From Owenia fusiformis (lineage: Eukaryota > Annelida > Polychaeta > Sabellida > Oweniidae), in assembly GCA_903813345.2 (NCBI GenBank), contig CAIIXF020000002.1, positions 23,016,455-23,080,454 of the forward strand: a stretch of 64,000 nt of DNA. The letters are read 5' to 3'. The first letter of the stretch is position 1; every line of letters begins with the position of its first letter. This document shows, in pieces, positions 32,301 through 42,800 of the stretch. The position numbers were made by a program, and so were the translations under genes. The notes below the pieces were generated by a model that saw only the letters and a program-made list of their open reading frames with translations, ran no database searches and had not been told where the DNA came from.

Positions 32301-35116
32301 ACTTCTGTCTATATATGGGTTCATTTCTGTAAAATTCATTCCAAATAAAAGCTTTTCTTAAGATGAATAATACTTGTACATATCTATGATTCTATATTTG
32401 GAGAGAAGTCGGTTCTTCCATTCAACAGTACACATTTGGTAGGACATGTAAACGGGGCATAGTACACTATTAAGTAAAGATATTGAAGGTCAAATGATTT
32501 TCCTTAAGACAAAATGATCTCCTTGAAGATTTTATCGGCGTTTTTACACATTTAAGTTCTCTTTAGAGTTTTCCCTATCCTGTTTTAAGCAGCATTCGGA
32601 CGTGTGTGTCGTTGCTTTCAACTTTTAGGCCACATTCTCGGGATGTAATTAAAAGATTTGTCCACCGTGGGGAGCATGGTATTTTCATAAAACACTTAAA
32701 AAACGTCACAAATTATTTTTCAATTCGTATGTTTCGTTATACAAAAGAAAATTACGTTTTTTAGGTTTTAGTGTTTCTATGAAGAGAAACGCTTAGAAAA
32801 CTTTACAAATTATTTTTGAATTTATGTTTTGTTCTACCAAAGAAAGTTACATTTGCTTGTTTTCTTACAGAATTTTTATAGAAAATAGCATGCTCTCCCA
32901 CGATGGACAATTCTTTCGATCACACCCCGTGACATTACGTAAATTGGGTTTTACCTATATTGAGTAGCCTTCCCTGAACATCTCACACTTCCTTTTGGTC
33001 CACATCTTCGATATTGCGTAACTTGTGCAGACACTTGTCTTTGTCCGGATACCTCGGTAGTGTAATATGACACTTTCTTTGGAGTATCGTCAATAGAACA
33101 ACAGACGTGTTTTCTGAAATCAGAAAAATAGATAAATCTGGTGCAATGTTAATATATATTTGTTACAAGTTCATCTTACATCACGGCATGAATTAAGCCA
33201 ACTTCGAATACTTGCTTAATTTACATTATTTAGCTTTAAAAAACATTGCATTAAATATAACATGACGCTCTCAAGAGAATATATGTTGGTTTTAACAGGA
33301 CATACATAAGTGAACCAGTGTCTCTCGTAACAGAGTTTTGACACGAATACTTCCGCGTAAGCTCTCTACCTTAAGTATTATCTATTCAATTTGAAATAAA
33401 AAATAAAATAATTGTTTATTACGATGCTGGATTGAGTGGGTCGAAATAGCTTGCTACGTCATCTCCGCTGGCCTGGAATAAAATTAAAACGAATGATGAA
33501 ATGAATAAATTCAAACTGAAACATTGCACATTTGAGCATGACGAATAAAATCTTGGTTATTTGTTACGCGCAAATTTTCGATAATTGTTATTTTCAAATA
33601 TAGTCTAATTCTGTTATTCTACAAAAGCTTGTTAATATCAACGAAATTTAGTGTGTGCTACTGTATTTTAATGTTTACACAACTGGTCATCATGACACTA
33701 GATATAAACTGGAAATATTGCTTATTAATTCTTAAAAAACAGCTTTAACGATGCTTTTTGAGACAAAAATCTAAGTTTTCTAATACAAACTCGGACAATA
33801 TAATTCGGCGCCGTTTCGGCATCGTAAATATTCGGCGCTGTTCCGGCACCATTCCGGCGCCGTTTCGGCACCGTTCCGGTGTGAAAGAAATTATGGTCCC
33901 TCAGGGATTATGGTCCCCTTTCTTAACGGCCCATACTGGCCCTGCCTGTGTATAAATAATAAGGAAAGTGATTGTAATTAGGTCACCATATAAATCAATA
34001 GAGAGTAGGACCAACATTTGATAGGACCAGCTACCCTTTTACACCGGCACAGAAACCTTTGGACAACAAAATTTGGCACCAGACTAGACAGTCCATTTGG
34101 TGCCCAAACGACACAGAAAACGGCGTCGAAAATCAGATTACATTTTGGGTGTGATATGTTGTCCGAGTAATGTATCATGTGCTCCAATAATTTCCAACTT
34201 GTTAATAAAGTATGTTTGTAACCAGCTCTAGAAAGGAATTTGCTTGATATTTCATCCCGGGTATTTCATTCTCAGAAAAGGAACACGTTTTATGATGTCC
34301 ATATGATTTGTATCCTCCAACACATGCTCGACACATTCAATTTACTAAGAAACTATATATAATTGAGAATTTATATAACAATCATTTAAATACTACATTA
34401 GATTAATTTCATTTCTCAAAATGATCATTTGAAATCCTATTGGTGCATAGCTGAAATCTGGGGGGATACAAAATATTGGACAGCAAAACCTAAATTCACC
34501 ACAAAAAATATTTCGTCTGATTTTTTGTTGTCTGTCATTTAAAAGGTGACCTCTAAGAGCACTTCCTGGCGAAGCTTTCATCAACAAATTATCCATCAAC
34601 AACATATCATCAACGTTGATTTAAGCAGTTTGTTGGAGGATACAAACCATATGAACATAATTAAATGTATTCTGTTTTATGGGTATGGAATATCAAACAA
34701 TCCCCCTTTGAGAACTGGTTGCAAATATGCTTAATTAACAAGTTGGAAATTATCCAAGCACATGATGCATTATTTTTATGTTGTCTGAGTTTATATTTTG
34801 CTGTTTAATAAAATGAATTAATAAGCAATATTTTGAGTATACATTGCATGGTCATGATAGCCAGTTGTTGCCATTAAAATAGCACATATTAAATGTCGTT
34901 GATATTTACACACATGGCGCAGACAGGTAGAATAATAGAATTTGACTAAATTTCAATCATCGTAAAACCCTTATACTGTACATGTGCCATTCTTAGCTTA
35001 TCGTACTTAATCAAAATACTTTAGTAGACGTTATATTTCACATTAGAAATTAACTCCATTACCTCAGTATACTGCCAGGAGACAACGACTGCTAGGACCA
35101 AGAACAAACCATTCAT
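26342..35116 (-). CDS. Secreted three-module Cys-rich (EMI-like) protein, copy 3; complete
   Basis: Ten exons on the minus strand: 35063-35116, 33423-33472, 32955-33113, 32214-32326, 30984-31143, 29691-29803, 29049-29121, 27500-27655, 26917-27032, 26342-26412. Each exon has exactly the length of its counterpart in copy 2 (54, 50, 159, 113, 160, 113, 73, 156, 116, 71 nt), giving 354 residues. The 3' seven-tenths of the locus is nearly identical to copy 2, with a few changes such as Gly for Asp in the linker (SGGGLG). The 5' third, with module 1, is more diverged. Module 1 keeps CC, CGPKGSVRC and C-x6-CC-x9-C. Introns hold a 1.4-kb foldback (33570-34975), a LINE fragment, a MITE and a hairpin. 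An optional terminal exon lies at 31853-32112. Secretion is inferred; the role is unknown. Confidence 0.85.
27690..28990 (+). mobile_element. Non-LTR retrotransposon fragment, inside copy 3
   Basis: Near-identical sister of 11800-13080. Here one open stretch (28041-28604) carries most of the reverse-transcriptase core: AAFDTVPHNLL, VPQGSLLGPLLFLIYINDLP and YGDDTS. A frameshift near 27950 separates the upstream KACGPDKITNKML part, and a stop at 28604 separates the tail (GVIFDHKLTFHDH). Both ends are absent. It is dead, and shared with copy 2 by duplication. Confidence 0.85.
29180..29406. mobile_element. MITE with GGATCC-containing inverted ends, in copy 3
   Basis: Same element and position as 13282-13507; the poly-G run is slightly shorter. 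Absent from the truncated copy. Confidence 0.6.
29981..30717. repeat. Long hairpin in copy 3 intron, arms about 350 bases
   Basis: The left arm starts CGTTCGTCCATCTCGTGATA and the right arm ends with its complement; the loop is near 30330-30345. The copy 2 version has lost the outer part of its left arm. A further partial right arm follows at 30718-30870. Confidence 0.8.
31547..31695 (+). pseudogene. Plus-strand copy of the alternative terminal exon
   Basis: An open frame follows a TTAG acceptor-like site and reads MELLHEEFQMNSSTKC, then CTFMSVTKC, then a stop at 31693-31695. It is inverted relative to the exon at 31853-32112 and has no upstream plus-strand exons nearby, so it is probably a non-functional inverted duplicate despite its open frame. 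Confidence 0.4.
31853..32112 (-). CDS. Possible alternative terminal exon (E1) of copy 3
   Basis: An acceptor AACTAG precedes a phase-1 frame starting SMEQLYKKFQM with three cysteines and continuing to a stop at 31853 (85 codons). It follows the module 1 exon (donor phase 1) and so could end a one-module isoform. The later part (FYMILLMTTISSSF) looks like non-coding read-through. Equivalent exon in copy 1: 4387-4481. Confidence 0.35.
32640..32935. mobile_element. Degenerate relative of the 20502-21335 foldback element
   Basis: Shares GATTTGTC, GGAGCATG and TTTTCATAAAA blocks at one end and the inverted AAAATAGCATGCTC and ATGGACAA blocks at the other, with many changes and a shortened interior. 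Lies in the intron after the module 1 first-half exon of copy 3. Confidence 0.5.
33570..34975. repeat. 1.4-kb foldback in the first intron of copy 3
   Basis: Left arm about 33570-34340 and right arm about 34480-34975 are diverged reverse complements. Landmarks are AATTTCCAACTTGTTAAT near 34190 with its complement near 34740, and TTTGTATCCTCCAACA near 34307 with its complement near 34630. Arms differ by substitutions and indels, and the left arm has an extra GC-rich block. Short frames in it have no support. Confidence 0.65.
33807..33885. repeat. GC-rich short tandem block
   Basis: Repeats of roughly CGGCGCCGTTTCGGCACCGT built from an 11-13 base CGGCRCCGTTYCGG unit, in otherwise AT-rich DNA. 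Present only in the left arm of the surrounding foldback. Confidence 0.6.
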
Positions 35117-35157
35117 GTTGTTGAATAGTTTGTAAGTAAACTCAGCAATTGTTACAG

Positions 35158-35163
35158 TATATA
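35158..35163 (-). promoter_or_regulatory. TATA box of copy 3
   Basis: TATATA on the minus strand about 42 bases upstream of the start codon at 35116. Confidence 0.5.
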
Positions 35164-35229
35164 GACCATCTTTGGTATCTTATATTAATCTAATCATCAG
35201 ATAATATAATATCATTAGTCGTATGATGA

Positions 35230-38063
35230 GAAAGTAAACAACTGTGGAAATAACATGAATTCTCCCGAACGAGTGAACTTGATGTTCAGATTGCAGAGGT
35301 GAGGCCTTGAGCAAGAAATAAACGAGGCAAAATCAATGCAAGGCGAGGCAATAGAGGAGTTTCTAAATAGCTTTGAAATCTCGCTAATTCTCGTTTTTAC
35401 ATGTGATAATAAGAGATTTGCACTTTTTTCCTCTAATGAATTACTTTTCTTTATTTTTGATAGCATATTTGGATTCAGTGTCAATTTTTCTCTAATTATA
35501 GCTTTGAATTAAACAGTTATGTCATTTAAATCATTTTCCATGACATTTAAAAAAAAACAAATCTCCATTGGTGCAATGCTGAAATTCATGAAAACCTTGG
35601 TTTATTCGTATGACAACCAATATTTTCATGGTTAATCACAATACGTACATTGACAGTGTCATCCAATAGTATGCCATTCAAGTTTCAGACAGATTCAACC
35701 AACACTCTTTGATAAATTATGAAATTAAGTGATTGTTGCAAGTTTCTAGCATTGGAGTGGGTGGAGGTCTGGCCCTAGAAAATCAGACAAACAAGGGTGA
35801 CATCTATTATGTCACCACTTTTCAGCTTTTTAGAAACTATACTATTGTTGAACTAAAGGCAAAGCAATATACTGTTGTGATACTTTTGATTTTTCATATA
35901 AATTGATACATCTTTTTCATATATTTTCTTTCATTTTCACTCATAATGATAAGAAGATGAGGTCACCTGTTATGTCTAGTGATGTTGATCGGAAGATTAT
36001 GTCGTCGCATCATACTAAGATTGATCGTTTTATAGGTCAACGAAAAAGATAGATCATGTTAGGAAGACGAAGATTCTACACTATAGAATTGTGAGATTCT
36101 GACTACAATCAAATGAATTCAGACATTTAGAGCCATTTCGTCTATATGGCTTCAACGCTTTCTCATCCTCGGGTAAAATAGTGTCATCATGTTACACATT
36201 TATACGTAAGCACGCACAGACGCACGTATGAACGCACACACATATTGTGGAATTTTCAGGAAATAAGAGTAACGCTCTAATGTAGGCAATATGTAAAAAT
36301 GCAAAAATGACATGATCTTTAAAAGTGAATTTTTATTCAATCATGAAAAATTCTCCTTTAAATATTGTACATTTATAACACAATATAGTACATATTGCAC
36401 AAAATTCACATTTATCATTATACTGTAAATCTGGTACCACTAAGTAGAATTTTAATAGCATTGACTGAATATGTGGTAATACTTAATATTGCACATTTCT
36501 TGAAAGCTATTGTTAAAATATTCATTGGATGCCTCCATAATTTTCTACATAATTCAAGATCATTTAATCTTGAATTAGATAAAACACCCTGGTCTATAAG
36601 TGTATTTTTGCTTGTTAGATAAGTTATAAATAGAAGCAGTTTATATTATGCAACCAAATATACAATGGATCTAAATCATGATTCATCAGAATAGATAAGT
36701 TCTAAATTGTTATCCATTTTAATTCCAAAACATTTTAGCATTTCATTCAGTCTTTGGCATTTCTCTTTTATGTTAATATCTTTTCAAAATTCATGAAACT
36801 ACCCTGCTACGAACAATCACTTTTCTCACACAAGATATACTGTTAAATACTGAAATATGCAAAGATTATGGAACATTTAATGATGGTGTCAACATTGGGT
36901 TCCATTAGCAATATTCTTATCCTTCATATAACTTTGCAAAAATAATTTGAGCGAACCACTTCCATAAAAAATGGAAAATCACTGAATAAATATCGGTACT
37001 GGACATTTTTAACATCATAATATACAAGCACTGCAACAGTACAATAGTGACTTATACATGTATGAACTGGCACAATATAAAATTGGCTATGGATTTCTAC
37101 ATTGATTCCCCTACAGATGACCAGCTAACTACCCTCTCATAATAACAGATTATTTATCATTTTGATAAAGTTAATACAGGTCTTGACAATCCCGAATTTA
37201 ATTTCCATGGCATTCTCTAGTATTGCACGCCTAAAAATGGACTGGAATAGGGTGGATCAATGTATCGCTTGATACACCGTATCTATGAATCACATTTGCT
37301 CAACGGCCGCCGTAGCTTCACAAAATCGATTTATAAAATCAACATCGTACTGCTTATCCCCATATTCTATTCTGCATTTTTCTCTCGATCATGGGAAGAT
37401 ACGGCCGACGTACAGTTGCCGTAGATCAAGTGTAACTGAGGCATTATAGATTTATAGTGAGGAAAAATGTTGCAACTGACCTCCAGTGTTATAATGATCC
37501 AAGTAACACAATTCATCAACACAAGGATGACATCTAACCATCCTATCCCTAATTGAATGCCCATAATTCAGCATGATAATTATATTCGAAGGAAAGTTAT
37601 ATTTTCTGAGAACACCTACAGTAGAATTAGTTGGGAATAAGTTCCATAGTGGAAATTAGACATGAAAATCTCATATTTTTAACCTTTGTTGCTTCAGCTA
37701 TTACCCTTTGCATTCGTTTGACTTCACTTCTTAAAAGAGAGCTTCGTCTCTTGCAGTTTTACCAGACTGCACGCAGGGTATTCAGCTATTGAAATTCATG
37801 ATGATATTCTGCACTACGAGCATTTAACTGAGATTGAAAGTGAAATTAGTTCAACGTTAAGTCAAATAAATCTATCAGTAGAAGTTGAGGTTTTGTGATG
37901 GAAACTTGAATCTGGAAAGCAATTCTAAAATCTTAAGTAGATCTGTTAAGTAGCACTCTTCTAAGAAATTTAAAAAGTGACGTCCCTCTTTCTATTAAAT
38001 CCCATATTTTCTCCCGAAATTACAATAATTGCAAATCATTGAGAGTTTTACCATTGACTGATC
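35230..38063. other. Intergenic region between copy 3 and PDZD8
   Basis: The first 900 bases include the 5' flank shared with copy 1 (35222-35300 and 35970-36110). From 36120 to 38063 no gene is recognised; the part next to 38064 is the presumed 3' untranslated region of PDZD8. Short frames at 36395 and 37367 lack support. Confidence 0.5.
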
Positions 38064-39835
38064 TTAAACAGAAGCAGAGTGCAATGGCGAATCTTCACTG
38101 TCCAATGTTCCTGGTTGTTCTTTCCGAGATTCCAATTTTTCTCCTTCATTTATAAATGATGAGCTATTCATTCCTATGGCAGAACCATCACTAAGGTGTC
38201 CAGCACTTCCACTAACATTAGCACTTAAATCAAAAGTAGTATCACTTGGATCATTAAGCCCATCATCTCCAATGAATGTTTCATCATTTTGAAGAGCTGG
38301 ATCATTAATACTTGGGTCCCTAGTGGAACTGACATCCCCAATAGGGTTGACATCTCCCATGGAGCTGACATCCCCTGACATGGTCTCCTGCTCTTGGTCT
38401 TCCATTTGGTCCATGCAATGCTGAAGACCAGCGCAGTAATGTAGCATCAATAAAGCCAATGCTTGGATACGCTCATCACACTTCGCTATCTTTATTCTTA
38501 TTTGTGACCTCTGTTTAGATGTCTTCCCAGCCTCTCTTTCACTGCGCGCCAGTTCTGCACGCACTTCTGATTCTCTGTCAATCTCTCGTTGAAGTTTTGT
38601 GATCTGAAGCGATGAAACAAATCCTTGATTATGTTTCGTACAAAAAAATTATAAAATGTCTAAGAATGAAAACAAATCTGTGTGTTAGTATATAATGGAC
38701 AAAATATTAATCATACTTTAGCATGAAGGTTTCAACCTTGCTAGAATATACAGGAAATAGCAACGTATAAGGTCAATCAATAAATACTTTTGAAACATAA
38801 CACTGAGTACCCACTACCCATACCAAGATATCACTTCTCCATTTTATTTTAATCCATGATACATGTATCTGTCGATCAATCAAAATCTATATAACACAAC
38901 GATGAATTGATATACCATATTGTCCAGCTTTTCTCTTCTTTCCTCTGGGTGCAAGTTCATATAGAGCTCTCTCCCCATCTCTTTGGCATAGGACATCGCT
39001 CGTTCTTCTGATGATTTCAACTTGTGGGATTCCAGAAATTTGAGGTTCATCAAATTCATCTCGTCATCCGAGTCAGTGTCTGCCTCACTTGCACTCTGGG
39101 AAAATGTCAATTTTTTATCAATAGAATTTATTTTGACATAACACTTGTAGGGGCTTTACTTTTACATGTACTGTATATATGTAGCTTTATTTTCCCTAAT
39201 ACATAAAGATACATGTACATGAATACAGGGTCTTAATTGGACTCAATCATCTACTATTTTCCCTTATGATAGCATAGTCCTGAGGAGAATCCCTCCTATT
39301 TTCCCCAGAATTCTTAGAAGAGAATTACAAGCCGGGCCATAAAACATGACCTTTTGAGTTTGACAGTTTGATAATGATATTGATGCAATACCAATGTGAG
39401 ATGAAAAAAACCCAAATGAATTCATATTTTAGAAATATATATATTTCTACCTTATTTTGCTGGTTGTCCGAATCCTGTGTGATCTTATCTATTGATGTTG
39501 ACGATCTAGTGCGAGCCAGATTACTGTCATTCAATGCTATCAGGCCCTCTAATCTTTCACCCGATAACTCTTTCTCCAGTTTAACCTCTGGGGCAGAATT
39601 GTTACGCTTTCGACCGGAACTACTTTCAGAACTACTTGTTGAACTTTTACGCTCTTTAAGTTTCGAGACAGATGATTGGTTATTGTCTCTATGTGGAGAA
39701 TCGCGACGTCGAAGCTTGTTGAACAGCTTTACTGGTTGGATCGTTTTGGAAATGTTTTGTGACTTTGTAGATTCATTGTCAGGCTCATCGGTTGAAATCG
39801 TTGGCTTGAAACCTGCCTTGTATGAAAAACCATCC
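38064..39835 (-). other. PDZD8: PDZD8 exons 19-21: Ser-rich region and coiled coil
   Basis: The first of these (39451-39835) is basic and Ser-rich (KERKSSTSSSESSSGRKR). The next carries an acidic stretch ending EERREKLDNM. The last begins ITKLQREIDRESEVRAEL, a heptad-like coiled coil, then a GDV-repeat, acidic Ser-rich tail ending at a stop at 38064. In known PDZD8 the coiled coil binds RAB7. Confidence 0.85.
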
Positions 39836-42800
39836 CTACAATTAAGTTGTAATAAACATATAAAAATAAAACCATATTAAACGTAGCTTCTTCATATTTA
39901 TTTTATTTGGTGTAAAGTTATTACCTCAAGTATGAAATCAAAGGCATATTTGTGAGTGTAACAGTGGTGCAACATTTAGATAAAATAGGCTAGAAGATAA
40001 AAAGTAAAATGGTTTCTACATGTACAGTATGTATGAGTGGTAATATGCTTAATTGTTTCTTTTCTATTGACATTTGTTTTCTTTTGTTTTTACCCTAATT
40101 GCACGTGTACTTATAAAATATCACAATACAAGAGAGAGTTGAGTTCTAATCTAAGACTTACTTGCTACAAAGAGTCTGTGCTTGACATTTTTCCCGACAT
40201 TTTTTGTGACAAATCATCTGACAAGTTTTACACTGGAATGCTGCTTTTAACCATATCTATGAAAAATGAAAAAAATGAATAATAAGATAATCCATTGGTT
40301 TTGTTATACAATACGTTACAGTATAGTTAATAGTATTGTATTTTGGGAATAGTTGACATATTTTCAAAATTTCAAAATAATTAATACAAAATAATGAACT
40401 GAATGTTCAAATTGAACTTGATGTTATGCCTGGGTCACATTTGCTACGATAATCGGCAATCACCCAGCCGATTGAGTATTTTGTTCAAAATTGTATACAG
40501 TTTTGACCAGAATACTCAATCGGCTGGGCCCCGGCCGATGAATCGAGCAAATGTGACCCAGGCATTAATCAGGTGCAATACAAATTATATCCAGCACCTT
40601 AGTCTGAAAAATATTTTCACCCCATTTTGTATATACATATATTCCATGACAACTATTCCAATGAAATCAAATCTCTGAAACCATGTCAATAGTAAATATG
40701 AGGGTATTTGTTTTTACCTTTTTACTGCAGAAATTAGTCAATAGTGAATATGAGTGCATTTGTTTTTACCTTTTTACTGCAGAAATTGCACTGGGTTGTG
40801 GATTGAAAGTTTGTGCTTATAAACACGTGCCTGTCTTCTTCCTCGGATTCACCCCTATAATGTAGATACAATAAAGGATGAATTATAAATTGAAGTCAAT
40901 TGCAATTACAGTGTAGTTAGAAGCAATTACAGTGCAGTTAAAAACATAAGAGAATTTATCTCATATTGAATAGGAAAAATTATTCTGTGATCATTTCTAA
41001 ATTGTACTTTTCACAGACTTTGTGAAGTATTGTTTGTCTTATTTAAATTTCTTTTCAACTTAAAATGTTTTTGTTTTAATACAATCACTTTTATTTGTTA
41101 AATTGTTAAATGTTAAAATAGATCTTATAGTTTTGCAAAATACACTTTATTAATTCACAAAAACTGCATTTCCTTCAAGAATTTTCATTTAAATTGGAAA
41201 AAATCATACTGTTTAAGAAGATCTGGCTCTGTATCCAACGACACAAGACCAGATTCCGCATCATCCGGTTGCAGCTGAGGTGTCATCTTTTGTAACTGCT
41301 TCCTGTCATCCAAAGAGAGGCCAGATGGAACATGGCGGAAGTAAAGTGTGATGTCACCATGACATAAGGAACTGTCAAATCCACGATGTACTGCCAGGGG
41401 ATGAATTTTCCCACGACTAAGGAAAACAGAAACATTTTAAAATAAAATGACATAGTGTCAGTAAAACCATTTATATTGAGCACCTATGGAGCAACAGAAA
41501 GTGTTCACTGTATGTGAATTGGTGCAGTACTGTGGAGAAAATGCTATATTCAATCATATGGTATGGTACTTTAGGTACGTCTTGAAAAAACTCTTTTTCT
41601 CTTAATAAAAATAGCTCCATCTGAATTCATTTTGATTTACAACGATACAGTTAGAAACACTGCAAAAAGCTTTGAAAAAGGTATTTAGCAAGGTGAAATT
41701 CTGATCTTTTCTCTTTTTTTATTATCAATTCAGTTATAATCAATATTACCTTGCTCCTGCCTTGATGTCTGGTGGTGAAAGTTTGTATGTTAACTGGCAA
41801 TCCCCCTGTAAGGTAGCTGCACACTCCAGAGCTATATCAGCTACACTTACACTCACCTACAGGTAAATAACAGTGAATGTTTTCCATCTCATGACACCAA
41901 AAAGGTAAAAAGACATAATAGAGAGTTTAAGCTCACATAAAAATCGAAACTTCAACCTATACGTATGACCAATCGCCCATACAAATGCATCGCTTACTTA
42001 CGCTTGCGTTTAGGTTGTGAAAAATGGTGCTAGCTTAAACTCTCTAATAGGCTATCAAATATCCATGTGAATCCTCAGTTTAGAGAATACTGATACCTCA
42101 CATTGAAATACACATGAATGAACAACATTCATACTCAGATGTTATCATTTGAAGTGTTTAAACTTAACAAATACTAAAAAAAACACCTTTTATTTCACTT
42201 TATTCAAAACTTGCAAAACTTGATTCTTACATGTCCAAGGAGAATATCCTTCTCTGGCTTGATGACACGGTCATGCTTGTCTAGCTTCTCTGGTACTTTA
42301 CACCATACACAGATATTACAGAACTTGTCATCAGCTTCAATCTGAAGATCAAACTTCTGATCCCACACTGGACACTGTAATCAACATGAATTATTTTCAA
42401 TGTATGGAGAAATAAATATAGTAAAACCCATCTAAGTAGAACGTCTTCACAACATGAACGCTTTTGGTGCCTCTCTAAAGTGTTCCACTTGGGAGGTGTT
42501 CCACTTAGAGAAGTTCATTTAACATTAAGTCAGTTGGTCTGGGGACTCTGAAGTGTTCCACTAACAGAGGTGTTCCACTTTACAGGCTTCACTGTTTATA
42601 CAAACGGTTTGTATTCTAAAAAGTTTAAAATCCACAAAATATAATTCCAGGAAAATAACAAGTCCTTGTGATCTATAATTTAATATATCTGACTAGAGTC
42701 TATTATTCACTCCATTACCATATTTATATCATATATTTGCCAATATAACATAGTTTGCAAACTTACTACAATTGATGGGACCATTCTAGTTTTAAGTAGG

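Larger units (their letters stand above)
40162..42374 (-). other. PDZD8: PDZD8 exons 14-18: second C2-like half and C1 zinc finger
   Basis: Exons 14-15 have CPVWDQKFDLQI and DILLGHVSVSVADIALE. Exons 17-18 form a C1 finger: H in RHVFISTNF, CNFC, then FQCKTCQMICHKKC and a final Cys in QTLC, giving the His and Cys ligand order of C1 domains. A 52-bp direct repeat sits over the exon 17 donor. Confidence 0.85.

Noticed and set aside
336-35116. Big defensin or other named antimicrobial peptide family
   Set aside because: Cysteine spacing, repeated two-exon modules and length do not fit any such family I know; naming one would be unsupported.
39926-39990. Candidate extra PDZD8 exon between the C1 exon and the Ser-rich exon
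   Set aside because: It has an acceptor and donor but the wrong phase: it gives a stop in the required frame. Joining 40162 directly to 39835 keeps the frame and completes an AAG codon.
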